A DNA stretch of 64,000 nt, taken from an uncultured Bacilli bacterium. GTDB lineage: Bacteria; Bacillota_I; Bacilli_A; RF39; UBA660. Numbering within the stretch: the stretch's first letter is position 1; each line of letters opens with the position of its first letter. The DNA lies in NCBI GenBank assembly GCA_934091055.1, contig CAKOKN010000004.1, positions 1 through 64,000 of the forward strand, written 5' to 3'. Positions 23,848 through 32,368 of the stretch are shown piece after piece. Made by a program: the position numbers and the translations under genes. The notes beneath the pieces were generated by a model. It worked only from the letters and a program-made list of their open reading frames with translations, did no database searches and was not told the DNA's origin.

Positions 23848-24366
23848 TCAATCTATATTGTTATGCATAGATACCCATTTTTTTAAATTATCATAACTAA
23901 TAATATAAAAGTTATCTTTTTCATTTTTAAAACCTATATGTTTGTGAACATCTACACTATGATCATTATTTATTCTACCTCTTATACTCTTTTTTTCATT
24001 ATTAATATTAATAAATTCATTATATAAGCCAACTAATGTTTTCTTATCACCCTGATAGTTTTTATCTATTTGAACTTCACACCAATAATAATAATCTTTT
24101 TCTTCATAGTATTCTAGATAACCTATAACTCTATTATTATAAATACACAGTATCATTTTATATTTCCAATTATCAATATTATTCTCTTTCCAAACCTCAT
24201 AATCTTCATCAGTACCATTTTGATTTTCTTTTATTATATTAAACATATCTTTAACATAATTATTAACTGTAACTTTATCAGCATAAACATAAAATCTTTT
24301 ATACCAATCATAATTAATAATAGTATTTGCTACATTTCTTTTAAATTTTAATTTATCATTTGTCAT
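23848..24366 (-). CDS. GNAT-like N-acetyltransferase, apparently leaderless
   Basis: A 172-aa protein with the order of a GNAT fold: a beta-strand pair RVIGYLEYYEEKDYYYWCEVQIDKN (about 95-120), an acetyl-CoA-loop-like segment (YQGDKKTLVGLYNEFI) and GRINNDHSVDVHKHIGFKN, where the HKHIGF ending resembles the common YxxxGF strand. Substrate unknown. A consensus promoter ends only 9 nt before the ATG, so the mRNA would have almost no 5' leader, and no ribosome binding site is visible. Confidence 0.6.
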   Translation of the reverse strand: MTNDKLKFKRNVANTIINYDWYKRFYVYADKVTVNNYVKDMFNIIKENQNGTDEDYEVWKENNIDNWKYKMILCIYNNRVIGYLEYYEEKDYYYWCEVQIDKNYQGDKKTLVGLYNEFININNEKKSIRGRINNDHSVDVHKHIGFKNEKDNFYIISYDNLKKWVSMHNNID

Positions 24367-24375
24367 TTCAGTATC

Positions 24376-24404
24376 ATTATATATAATATTTTAATGTTTG
24401 TCAA
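24376..24404 (-). promoter_or_regulatory. sigma-A promoter of the GNAT gene
   Basis: Consensus -35 TTGACA (24404-24399), 17-nt spacer, -10 TATAAT (24381-24376). The predicted start of transcription is only about 1-3 nt from the ATG. Confidence 0.75.
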
Positions 24405-24448
24405 TCATAAAACTAACCCAAATCATTTAATTTCCATACAAAAAGCCT

Positions 24449-24502
24449 AATTTGAAGACCTTAGGCTTCAAATTACCTCAAGAAGACCTTAGGCTTCTGA
24501 GG
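24449..24502 (+). repeat. Hairpin-family locus 4: two tandem hairpins
   Basis: Stem AATTTGAAG (24449-24474) and stem CCTCAAGAAG / CTTCTGAGG with one bulged base (24476-24502). Both loops are ACCTTAGG on the plus strand, opposite to the direction of the flanking minus-strand genes. Confidence 0.85.
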
Positions 24503-24509
24503 CAAAAAA

Positions 24510-24532
24510 AGAAAGAGAATTAAATCTCTTCC
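24510..24532 (-). terminator. terminator of the 52-aa gene
   Basis: 6-bp stem AAGAGA / TCTCTT on the minus strand with loop TTTAAT, right after the stop codon, then TCTTTTTTT. Confidence 0.65.
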
Positions 24533-24690
24533 TACATCATATTTTCTAGGTCATCAATAGCTTTAGTTTTAGCAGAGTTCATTTTTCTTATCCATTTCTT
24601 CATATTACCATTCTTAATATTATGATATAGAGCGGCTCCTCCCACTCCCATCGAAGCTCCCATTAAAGCTATACCCATTTTGGATTTCAT
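24532..24690 (-). CDS. 52-aa hydrophobic/basic small protein
   Basis: A short frame with ribosome binding site GAAGGAGTGATATA encodes a glycine-rich hydrophobic N-terminal helix (MGIALMGASMGVGGAALY) and a basic, then acidic, C-terminus (KKWIRKMNSAKTKAIDDLEN). The layout resembles YtxH-like or holin-like small membrane proteins, but no family is assigned. It has its own terminator, and an inverted repeat lies just upstream. Confidence 0.75.
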   Translation of the reverse strand: MKSKMGIALMGASMGVGGAALYHNIKNGNMKKWIRKMNSAKTKAIDDLENMM

Positions 24691-24715
24691 TATATCACTC
24701 CTTCAAAATATGACA

Positions 24716-24741
24716 GTATTTAATACACTATTATTAAATAC
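24716..24741. repeat. 10-bp inverted repeat upstream of the 52-aa gene
   Basis: Perfect arms GTATTTAATA / TATTAAATAC with a 6-nt spacer, between recD2 and the 52-aa gene. It may be a recD2 terminator with a poor U-tract, or an operator for the small gene. Confidence 0.45.
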
Positions 24742-24775
24742 CACTAATATTATCACCCAATAAATAACTTTTATA

Positions 24776-26965
24776 CTAATTATTATAATTATTTATAATA
24801 AAATCCTTCAAAGTAGTCTTCCTATTATCAACATAATCATTATTAATACCATATATCAAAGAATTAGCCTCTCCCACTATAACAAGACTTTTCTTAGCTC
24901 TAGTAACTCCCGTATAAACAAGTTTATTATAAAGCATTCTCTTAAAATTAGAAGTAATAGGCATAATAACAGTATCAAACTCACTACCCTGAGCTTTATG
25001 TATACTAATAGCATACCCATGTCTAAAATTAATAAACTTATCCGGAGTATAATTTACAATATTACCATCATAATTAATACTAATCTGATTAGCTATCTTC
25101 TTACCACTAGAAATACTAATCTCTTCTATATAACCAATATCCCCATTATAAACATTATTATCTGGATCATTAACCAATTGAAGTACTTTATCACATTCCC
25201 TATAAATAACATCTCTAAGTACTATCTCTTTCTTATTATCACTAGAAGGATTAAATAACTCCTGTAGCATAACATTCAAATTATCAATACCATTATTAGA
25301 CTTATACATCGGAGCCAATACTTGTACTTCCATATCACTATATCCCTTACTTATAGCTTTAGATACCACTTCTTTAACATAAGATAAAGTATTATCATTA
25401 TCACTACTAATAAATAAATAATCATCCTTCTTTATAAATAAATCTTCACTAATATTCTTACTCTTAATATCATAAGCCAAATTAAGTATATAAGATCCTT
25501 CTGTCTGTCTATATATTTTATTTAACTTAATAACAGGAATACAATCACTATCTATTAAATCTTTAAGTACCTGTCCCTCTGCCACACTAGGAAGCTGATA
25601 ATAATCTCCTACCAATATCAAATGAACATCTCTTCTAATTCCTTTTAATAAAGCTTCCATAAGTAATGTATCAATCATACTAACTTCATCTACTATAACA
25701 TATTTATTACTCTTCGGAGAATACTCATTAGTAGTAAAAGTATTACTTTCTTTATCCCATCCTAAAAACTTATGTATAGTACTAGCACTAATACCAGTAG
25801 TCTCCATCATCTTCTTCGCTGCTCTACCAGTCGGAGCCAATAGTGCAATATCTGTATCTTTTATCTTCTTACTATCCATAATAATATTAACAATAGCTTT
25901 AATAATAGTAGTCTTCCCTGTACCAGGACCTCCTGTTATAATAGTAATATTATTATTAACACCACTCTCTATAGCTTTAACTTGTACTTCATCATAACAA
26001 ATATTATTAAATTTACCATTATCAATATACTTCATAATACTAGTATTCCCCATAACAGGCATATCATTCAAAAAACATATTCTCTCACATATATACTTCT
26101 CTGCATCATAAAACTTCTTTAAATAATACCTCTTATCCTCCACTATTACTTTCTTATCTCTAACTAACTGAAGAATATAATAATCTATCTTCTCTTCAGT
26201 AAGACTAACATAACTAGATAAATTAAAAGATATCTCTTCATAACTTAAATATGTATCTCCATTATTAAAACACAAACTCTTCATAACATAAATAATAAGT
26301 GCTTTAACTCTTCGATCATCATCTTCTTCTATTCCCATATTAATAGCAATTTCATCTATCTTAGTAAAAGAAATATCATCACTATCAATAAGATCATATA
26401 TATTATTATTAACAGTATCTAATATTTTATTATTATATTTATTTAAAAAACTAAGAGACTCTTTTGTATCAAAACCAAGTTTAGTAAGTTCCATAACTAT
26501 ACTAGAAGTACTCTGATAATCTTTAAGTACTTCATATATCTTATCTATCTTCTTTTCATTAAGTCTAGGTATTAACTGAAGACAATCCTTATTTTCAAGT
26601 ATTTTATTAATAGTATCTTCTTTAAACTTATCTACTATCTTCTCCGCAGTCTTCTCTCCTATTGGAAATAAATCACTAGATAAAAAAGTAATAAGTTCTT
26701 CCTCCTTAGTAGGAAGGCTAGTATCAAAAGTACTAACAGCCATCTGAAGACCATACTTAGGATGATTAACCATCTCTCCATATAATATATAATCTTTCTT
26801 ATCACTAAGTTTAGGAAGAGTACCAGTAAAATTTATTATATCTCCTACTTCTATATCATCTATATTAGTCTCTTTAACTTTAAATAGACCAACCATATAA
26901 CTATTCATTTCATTACGATATATCTCTTTATATAAATTACCTCTAATAAAACTACCCTCTTGCAT
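24776..26965 (-). CDS. recD2: RecD2 (YrrC-like) ATP-dependent DNA helicase
   Basis: SF1 helicase of the RecD2 type, acting in DNA repair and replication-fork processing without RecBC. The 729-aa protein has an N-terminal OB-like region, helix-hairpin-helix segments (FPIGEKTAEKIVDKF; LIPRLNEKKIDKI), Walker A GGPGTGKTT (345-353), VDEVSMIDTLL, APTGRAAKKM, and the C-terminal HGYAISIHKAQGSEFDTVI helicase motif. A clear promoter precedes it. Confidence 0.95.
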   Translation of the reverse strand: MQEGSFIRGNLYKEIYRNEMNSYMVGLFKVKETNIDDIEVGDIINFTGTLPKLSDKKDYILYGEMVNHPKYGLQMAVSTFDTSLPTKEEELITFLSSDLFPIGEKTAEKIVDKFKEDTINKILENKDCLQLIPRLNEKKIDKIYEVLKDYQSTSSIVMELTKLGFDTKESLSFLNKYNNKILDTVNNNIYDLIDSDDISFTKIDEIAINMGIEEDDDRRVKALIIYVMKSLCFNNGDTYLSYEEISFNLSSYVSLTEEKIDYYILQLVRDKKVIVEDKRYYLKKFYDAEKYICERICFLNDMPVMGNTSIMKYIDNGKFNNICYDEVQVKAIESGVNNNITIITGGPGTGKTTIIKAIVNIIMDSKKIKDTDIALLAPTGRAAKKMMETTGISASTIHKFLGWDKESNTFTTNEYSPKSNKYVIVDEVSMIDTLLMEALLKGIRRDVHLILVGDYYQLPSVAEGQVLKDLIDSDCIPVIKLNKIYRQTEGSYILNLAYDIKSKNISEDLFIKKDDYLFISSDNDNTLSYVKEVVSKAISKGYSDMEVQVLAPMYKSNNGIDNLNVMLQELFNPSSDNKKEIVLRDVIYRECDKVLQLVNDPDNNVYNGDIGYIEEISISSGKKIANQISINYDGNIVNYTPDKFINFRHGYAISIHKAQGSEFDTVIMPITSNFKRMLYNKLVYTGVTRAKKSLVIVGEANSLIYGINNDYVDNRKTTLKDFIINNYNN

Positions 26966-26986
26966 ATAATACCTCTTTTCTAACTA

Positions 26987-27015
26987 ATTATAACAGTTTA
27001 CCATTCCAAAGTAAA
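26987..27015 (-). promoter_or_regulatory. sigma-A promoter of recD2
   Basis: -35 TTTACT (27015-27010), 17-nt spacer, -10 TATAAT (26992-26987), about 25 nt before the start codon. Confidence 0.7.
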
Positions 27016-27023
27016 TAGAAAAA

Positions 27024-27051
27024 GAACTATCTTTTTAGACTTTGATAGTTC
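27024..27051 (-). terminator. terminator of spoVID-ysxE
   Basis: 8-bp stem GAACTATC / GATAGTTC overlapping the ysxE-like stop codon; minus-strand tail CTTTTTCTATTT. Confidence 0.75.
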
Positions 27052-27911
27052 ATAATTAAATCACTAGTTTTATACAAATAATCTATATTTTTATTTATCT
27101 TTATACACATCTGATACTCATTATTTTCAATCTCTATCTTCATAGGAACCGCCATATAAGTAAATAAAAGTAATCTCTCATCTTCCTTTAAAGGATAACT
27201 AGCTTCATAATAAGAAAACAAATCATCAAAATCAAACTCTAAGTAATGATTTTTATAAAAAGATAACAAATCATATATAGGACTATCTATCCTACTCTTA
27301 TTCCAGCTAATTAAATAAGGTTTATCACTCTTAATATAATGATCTAAATTAACATTATTATGAATATAAGCTACTCGCTCATTCTTATTATCCTCTTTCA
27401 ATTTATACCACTTTTCTATATTATCTCTAGCAAAATATATACTCTCAAATATAATATTAATATTTCTAGCTATCAAATATGAAGAAGGAGCCATATATAC
27501 TTCTTTAGTAATAAGTTCTATCAAATCCTGATAATAATTATCTAAATATTCCAATTCTTCAATAAGATCTTCATATATCTTCTTATTATTATCTACATCT
27601 ACCTCTCTATAAAAAGTAGTCTTACTATGTAAAAGACTAAGTAAATGCATCAAATCCATAGCCTTTTGCTCTCTAGGTTCATAACTATCTCTAATATAAG
27701 GATATACTTCATACTTATCATTCTTATCAATAATATTAGGAAAATAATCAAAAGATCTAGAACTTAAATAATTATAATATTTATCTATATCTTCCTTTTC
27801 TCTATTCTTAATAACTAACTTATCATCCGCAATAGTAGCTCCACTCTTAATAGTAAACTTACTAATAGGAATATTATACTTATCAAGTATATTCTTAATT
27901 TCTCTATTCAC
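27027..27911 (-). CDS. YsxE/CotS-like spore coat-associated kinase-fold protein
   Basis: A 294-aa protein with a choline-kinase-like layout. The region YIHNNVNLDHYIKSDKPYLI (about 197-216) followed by SWNKSRIDSPIYDLLSFYKN aligns by eye with the CotS-family HGDxxxxNx...IDFDxxxxxPxxDL block. The catalytic Asp position reads Asn and the metal-site Asp reads Trp/Asn, so it is probably a pseudokinase. It overlaps the spoVID-like gene by 8 nt, the same pairing as spoVID-ysxE in Bacillus subtilis, which supports a coat role. Assignment rests largely on this context. Confidence 0.7.
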   Translation of the reverse strand: MNREIKNILDKYNIPISKFTIKSGATIADDKLVIKNREKEDIDKYYNYLSSRSFDYFPNIIDKNDKYEVYPYIRDSYEPREQKAMDLMHLLSLLHSKTTFYREVDVDNNKKIYEDLIEELEYLDNYYQDLIELITKEVYMAPSSYLIARNINIIFESIYFARDNIEKWYKLKEDNKNERVAYIHNNVNLDHYIKSDKPYLISWNKSRIDSPIYDLLSFYKNHYLEFDFDDLFSYYEASYPLKEDERLLLFTYMAVPMKIEIENNEYQMCIKINKNIDYLYKTSDLIMNYQSLKR

Positions 27912-28614
27912 GAGTCTTTGGAATAATAATCTTATCTCCTACTTTAATATCTGTTATATCATTATAATACTCTAAATCCTCTTTAGTTATACTATATCTA
28001 GTAATAATCTTATCTATAGTATCTTCTTCCTTAACAATATAAACATAATAAGTAGTATAAGTCTCAGTATTATCTAAATTAGAAAACAAATCTTGTTCTA
28101 TACTAGAACTATCACTATCTTCTTCTATTTTATTATTATCTATTACATTAGTTCTATCAGTATCCACTTTATCTATAGTAGTACTTCGATCATTAAGTTC
28201 TATAACATCAACTAATTCTTCATCTTTATTATCCTCTATAACTTCCTCTACTTCTTGTTCTTCTTCCTTTTTATCCTCTATAGGTTCAGGTAGATAATCA
28301 GCCTCTATAAATAAATCAATATTAACTTTTAAAGTATCTTCATTCTTAATATCATAATAAAAGTCCTCTATATCAGTATTAACAGTACTAATATCATATC
28401 TAGGATCTAAAGTAATATCAAAAGGTAAATCAAAAGAAAACTTCTCTCTATTAATAGATCCCTCATTCATTTTATAGTCCCCAGTAATATAAAAAGTACC
28501 TGTAATAACTCCCTCATCAGTAACTTTTATATCTCTTTCTAATGATATAGAAGTAATATCACTAACTTTAGTTTTAAATGGTAATTCCTTTTTAAATGGT
28601 ACAATCTGTTTCAT
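27904..28614 (-). CDS. spoVID: SpoVID-like spore coat morphogenetic protein with LysM domain
   Basis: A 236-aa protein with three parts. A beta-rich N-terminal domain (FKKELPFKTKVSDITSISLE...TGTFYITGDYK) resembles the SpoVID N-terminus. A long Glu/Asp-rich linker (about 120-185) follows, then a C-terminal LysM domain (YIVKEEDTIDKIITRYSIT...IKVGDKIIIP) that would bind peptidoglycan or lipid II. In B. subtilis SpoVID drives spore encasement. The start after AAAGGATGTGTTTAT is used; the longer TTG-opened frame starts inside that binding site. A sigma-E-like promoter lies just upstream. Confidence 0.82.
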   Translation of the reverse strand: MKQIVPFKKELPFKTKVSDITSISLERDIKVTDEGVITGTFYITGDYKMNEGSINREKFSFDLPFDITLDPRYDISTVNTDIEDFYYDIKNEDTLKVNIDLFIEADYLPEPIEDKKEEEQEVEEVIEDNKDEELVDVIELNDRSTTIDKVDTDRTNVIDNNKIEEDSDSSSIEQDLFSNLDNTETYTTYYVYIVKEEDTIDKIITRYSITKEDLEYYNDITDIKVGDKIIIPKTRE

Positions 28615-28635
28615 ATAAACACATCCTTTCAATAA

Positions 28636-28663
28636 AAGATATGAATAAATAAAAAAAATATGA
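28636..28663 (-). promoter_or_regulatory. Possible sigma-E (mother-cell) promoter of spoVID-ysxE
   Basis: On the minus strand TCATATT (28663-28657), 13 nt, CATATCTT (28643-28636), close to the B. subtilis sigma-E consensus (KMATATT, about 14 nt, CATACANT). B. subtilis spoVID is itself sigma-E dependent. The region is AT-rich, so chance similarity is possible. Confidence 0.5.
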
Positions 28664-28678
28664 AATAAATATCTAATT

Positions 28679-29356
28679 TCATACTTTTAATATATCACTA
28701 ATTATTTTAATATTCCTCTTTATTCTAAGTTTATAGAAGTAATGTCCCTTTTTAATATTACTTAGAATTATCTTATTAGTATTAAGTTCTTTTTTATACT
28801 TTAAAATAAATAAATTATCAATATTATTCTTAAGTATAGGTCCTAAATATAAATCACTATAACTATACCACTTCTTACCCTTTTTAAATACAATAACTGT
28901 ATAAATAATATCTTTATCTTTAACTAACTTCTCACTATCTATATAATAACCAATACTAGTAATATTACGTCTTAAAAAATATAAATCAGTATTACTTTGA
29001 ATAACTATCTTATTAACACTCTTTAACTTATCAAGAGAATATTTAAGTATACCCACTATAGTATTAGATCCAAGACCTGACATAACTATAGTATCTATTT
29101 TTTCATCATTAATAACTGCTAATCCATTACCAAGTCTAACATCAATTCTATCACTCAAATTAGCATTCTTAATATTAGTAATAGCACTACTTAAAGCATT
29201 ACTATTAACATCACTAGCTATTATCTTACTATTTTTATATTTATTAGCTAAATATATAGACAAAAAAGCGTGATCACAACCAATATCTATAATATATTTA
29301 TCATTATCATCTATATAATCTGCGATCACTCTAAGTCTAGGAGATAATTTATTCAT
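28679..29356 (-). CDS. trmK: TrmK, tRNA (adenine-22 N1)-methyltransferase
   Basis: SAM-dependent Rossmann methyltransferase that makes m1A22 in tRNA. The N-terminal LSPRLRVIADYI, SAM loop IIDIGCDHAFLSIYLA, DVNSNAL and MSGLGSNTI (NPPY-position variant of the family) are all present; 225 aa. It overlaps rpoD by 8 nt, reproducing the conserved rpoD-trmK adjacency of Firmicutes. Confidence 0.93.
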   Translation of the reverse strand: MNKLSPRLRVIADYIDDNDKYIIDIGCDHAFLSIYLANKYKNSKIIASDVNSNALSSAITNIKNANLSDRIDVRLGNGLAVINDEKIDTIVMSGLGSNTIVGILKYSLDKLKSVNKIVIQSNTDLYFLRRNITSIGYYIDSEKLVKDKDIIYTVIVFKKGKKWYSYSDLYLGPILKNNIDNLFILKYKKELNTNKIILSNIKKGHYFYKLRIKRNIKIISDILKV

Positions 29357-30446
29357 TTAAAAAGTCCTTTAATTTTCTACTTCTAGAAGGATGTCTTAAC
29401 TTTCTAAGAGCTTTAGCCTCTATTTGTCTAATTCTCTCTCTAGTAACTCCAAACATTTGACCAACTTCCTCTAATGTTTTAGAAGACCCATCATCTAAAC
29501 CAAATCTAAGTCTAAGTACTTGTTCTTCTCTTTCAGTAAGTGTAAGAAGTACATCACTAATCTCTTCTTTTAACATTTCGTGAATAGTAAAATCCTCCGG
29601 AGACATATTACTCTCATCAGGTACAAAATCACCTAAATGAGAATCCTCTTCTTCACCAATCGGAGTTTCTAAAGATACTGGATCTTGAGCTATCTTAATA
29701 ACCTCTCTTATCTTCTCTGGTGTCATTCCCATCTTTTCTGCAAGTTCTTCATCAGTAGGTTCTCTATTTAACTCAAGAGTAAGTTGTCTTTGAAATCTAG
29801 ATAACTTATTAATAGTTTCAACCATATGTACAGGTACCCTAATAGTTCTAGCTTGATCTGCAATTGCTCTAGTAATAGCTTGTCTAATCCACCAAGTAGC
29901 ATAAGTACTAAACTTATAACCCTTATTAGCATCAAACTTCTCAACAGCCTTCATAAGACCAATATTACCCTCTTGAATCAAATCAAGAAATAACATACCT
30001 CTACCAACATACCTCTTAGCAATAGATACAACAAGTCTTAAATTAGACTCTGCTAATCTATTCTTAGCAACTTCATCCCCTTGTGCTATCTTCTCAGATA
30101 ATTCAGTTTCCTCCTCTAAAGAAAGCAAACTAATCTTACCAATCTCTTTCAAGTACATTCTAACTGGATCATTAATAGTAAGTTCTTTAGCAATATTATC
30201 ATCTTTTAATATATCCTCTAAATTACCACCATTATCTTCTTCACCATCATCTTCTAAGTCAGATTCCGAAACAACACTAATATCATTTTCCATAAGTGAA
30301 TTATAAAGTTCATCTAATAAGTCACTACCAATTTCAAGTCCTTTTAACTCTTCTGCTAATTCCTCATAAGTAATAAAACCTAACTCTTTACCCTTCTTGA
30401 TCAAATTCTCTTTTCTTTGTTCAAAATCTTTAATCTCTGATACCAT
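29349..30446 (-). CDS. rpoD: RNA polymerase primary sigma factor RpoD/SigA
   Basis: Housekeeping sigma factor, 365 aa. An N-terminal region 1.1-like segment with an acidic stretch (ESDLEDDGEEDNGG) precedes region 1.2 (NDPVRMYLKEIGKISLL), region 2 (LRLVVSIAKRYVGRGMLFLD, TYATWWIRQAITRAIADQ), region 3 and region 4 (LREEQVLRLRFGLDDG-type segment, VTRERIRQIEAKALRKLRHP). GGGGAG precedes the ATG by 9 nt. It overlaps the end of dnaG by 17 nt, giving the classic macromolecular synthesis operon order dnaG-rpoD. Confidence 0.98.
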   Translation of the reverse strand: MVSEIKDFEQRKENLIKKGKELGFITYEELAEELKGLEIGSDLLDELYNSLMENDISVVSESDLEDDGEEDNGGNLEDILKDDNIAKELTINDPVRMYLKEIGKISLLSLEEETELSEKIAQGDEVAKNRLAESNLRLVVSIAKRYVGRGMLFLDLIQEGNIGLMKAVEKFDANKGYKFSTYATWWIRQAITRAIADQARTIRVPVHMVETINKLSRFQRQLTLELNREPTDEELAEKMGMTPEKIREVIKIAQDPVSLETPIGEEEDSHLGDFVPDESNMSPEDFTIHEMLKEEISDVLLTLTEREEQVLRLRFGLDDGSSKTLEEVGQMFGVTRERIRQIEAKALRKLRHPSRSRKLKDFLNE

Positions 30447-32166
30447 ATTTCTTCACTCCCCTTATTTCCATAATTTCTTCAGATATTTTTGCTTGTTTCA
30501 AAGGATCCTTCTCTTCTTTTAACATTTTGTTTAAACTATCTATCTTTACTTTTTTATGATACTCATTTATAACAAAAATATAATCTTCTATCTCTCTTAC
30601 TTCAAACTCCTCTTTTATATCCATAGCAATAATATCTTTTAAGGCATTAAGTATTTCCTCTCTATCAGATATATAACTAATAAAGTCAGCGACATTTATT
30701 ATACCATATTTATGAAAATAGTAAATAATTTCATTAGATAATTCTCGAATATTTTTAGTAGGAAAATATCCAACTCTTTTATCAACCATCTCTATAACAC
30801 TACTATCTTTAAGCATATAATAAATAAGATTATTCTCAGCTTGTCTATATTTATCATAACTCTTATGTTCTTTTACTATATTCTTAGAAATAATTTTTTG
30901 ACTCTTCTTCATATTATTATACTTATCCATCAAAGTACTATAATCTATATTAAAATTATTAGCAAGCTTCTTTATATTAAGCTCTATAACAATACTATCT
31001 TTTTCATAAGCTAATTCATTCATAACTAAATTAATATAAGAAGATATATCTTTAATATTACTAAAGTCTTTATTCTTCTTAAGTAGTTCCATCTTATAAT
31101 CAATTAGATTACTAGCAAACTTAATTTGTGAAATAAAACTATCTTTTCCCTCTTTAAGTATATATTCATCAGGATCCATTCCATTAGGAAGTCTAACTAC
31201 TTTAATGTTTAAATTAGTATCTTCAAGTAATTCAATTGCTGCATTAGTAGCCTTCTCCCCTGCAGCATCACCATCAAAACATAAAATAACTGTATTAGCC
31301 ATATTTTTAATAATATTTTTATGATCTTTAGTAAGTGCTGTTCCCATAGTAGCTATAACATTATCTATACCAATAGTAGAAGCTCTAATAACATCCATTT
31401 GACCTTCCATAATAATTATCGTATCATTTTTCTTCAAATATTCTTTAGCTATATGATAATTATAAAGTATCTTACCCTTTTTAAACTTATTAGTTTCCTT
31501 AGTGTTAATATATTTAGAAGTATCTTTAGTATTATATATCCTCCCAGAAAAAGCAACTGGATTACCTCCTAGATCATATATAGGAAATACTATTCTATTT
31601 ATAAATATATCACTACCATTATCATTAGATATACCCGCTGTAATAAGTTCATCTAAAGTATAATTCTTACTAAGTAAATATTCAGTAAGAGAAGCCTTCT
31701 GCATAGAAAGACCAATACCAAACTTCTTTATAGTATCTTTATCTATCTTTCTATTCTCTAAGTAATCAATAGCATTCTTACCTAAAGTACTAAATAAACT
31801 ATTTTGATAAAACTTACTAGCATAATTATATATTTCAAAATACTTATCTTTCTTTTCACTCTTTATTACATTACTACCTACTGATATACCTGCTTTATCT
31901 CCTAATAACTTAACTGCCTCAGCAAATGATATATGTTCAAAGTCTGCTACAAAAGTAAATACATTACCACTAGCACCACAAGAAAAACAAGTATATATTT
32001 GTTTTTCAGGACTAACACTCATACTTGGTGAATGATCATCGTGAAAGGGACAAACTCCTATATAATTCTTACCTTTCTTAGTAAGATTAACATATTTTGA
32101 TACTACATCTACTATATCAGTCTTATTTCTTATTTCATTAATAACATCATTACTGATATAAGCCAT
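30430..32166 (-). CDS. dnaG: DNA primase
   Basis: Synthesises RNA primers for replication. The 578-aa protein has the CHC2 zinc domain (Cys39, His42, Cys60, Cys63 within CPFHDDHSPSMSVSP and TCFSCGASGN), the catalytic core with RIVFPIYDLGGNPVAFSGR, and the Toprim motif IIMEGQMDVI. The C-terminal helicase-binding region is shorter and diverged. It has its own promoter (32196-32224) and leads the dnaG-rpoD-trmK operon. Confidence 0.98.
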   Translation of the reverse strand: MAYISNDVINEIRNKTDIVDVVSKYVNLTKKGKNYIGVCPFHDDHSPSMSVSPEKQIYTCFSCGASGNVFTFVADFEHISFAEAVKLLGDKAGISVGSNVIKSEKKDKYFEIYNYASKFYQNSLFSTLGKNAIDYLENRKIDKDTIKKFGIGLSMQKASLTEYLLSKNYTLDELITAGISNDNGSDIFINRIVFPIYDLGGNPVAFSGRIYNTKDTSKYINTKETNKFKKGKILYNYHIAKEYLKKNDTIIIMEGQMDVIRASTIGIDNVIATMGTALTKDHKNIIKNMANTVILCFDGDAAGEKATNAAIELLEDTNLNIKVVRLPNGMDPDEYILKEGKDSFISQIKFASNLIDYKMELLKKNKDFSNIKDISSYINLVMNELAYEKDSIVIELNIKKLANNFNIDYSTLMDKYNNMKKSQKIISKNIVKEHKSYDKYRQAENNLIYYMLKDSSVIEMVDKRVGYFPTKNIRELSNEIIYYFHKYGIINVADFISYISDREEILNALKDIIAMDIKEEFEVREIEDYIFVINEYHKKVKIDSLNKMLKEEKDPLKQAKISEEIMEIRGVKKYGIRD

Positions 32167-32195
32167 AGTACCACTCCTTACAAAAAGCCAATATA

Positions 32196-32224
32196 ATTAT
32201 ATAACAAAAGTAATTTTTTGTAAA
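32196..32224 (-). promoter_or_regulatory. sigma-A promoter of dnaG-rpoD-trmK
   Basis: -35 TTTACA (32224-32219), 17-nt spacer, consensus -10 TATAAT (32201-32196), 30 nt before the dnaG ATG. Confidence 0.8.
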
Positions 32225-32241
32225 GAAAAACTTTTCTTTTT

Positions 32242-32303
32242 CCGTGAAAGCCATTATCCCAATTGTCTTTCCCGGTCATTTATAGCCTTTCGTCTATAAA
32301 TGA
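32242..32303 (-). repeat. Hairpin-family locus 5: two tandem hairpins upstream of the dnaG promoter
   Basis: Read on minus: stem TCATTTATAG with loop ACGAAAGG (32303-32276), then stem CCGGGAAAG / CTTTCACGG with one G-A mismatch and the 16-nt loop ACAATTGGGATAATGG (32275-32242). Both follow the AG | AC...GG | CT rule of the family. The second is unusually GC-rich for this genome. They lie outside the dnaG transcript, upstream of its promoter. Confidence 0.75.
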
Positions 32304-32335
32304 AACATTTATTTTATTTTCTCTTTCAACATAAA

Positions 32336-32361
32336 AAAAGCTAATCCTTCAATTAGCTTTT
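32336..32361 (-). terminator. intrinsic terminator of the surface-protein gene
   Basis: Perfect 10-bp stem AAAAGCTAAT / ATTAGCTTTT with a 6-nt loop; minus-strand tail TTTTTTTATG. Confidence 0.9.
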
Positions 32362-32368
32362 TAATTAT

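Noticed and set aside
32242..32303. Riboswitch or 5' leader of dnaG
   Set aside because: The structured pair lies upstream of the dnaG promoter, not in its transcript, and fits the hairpin family instead.
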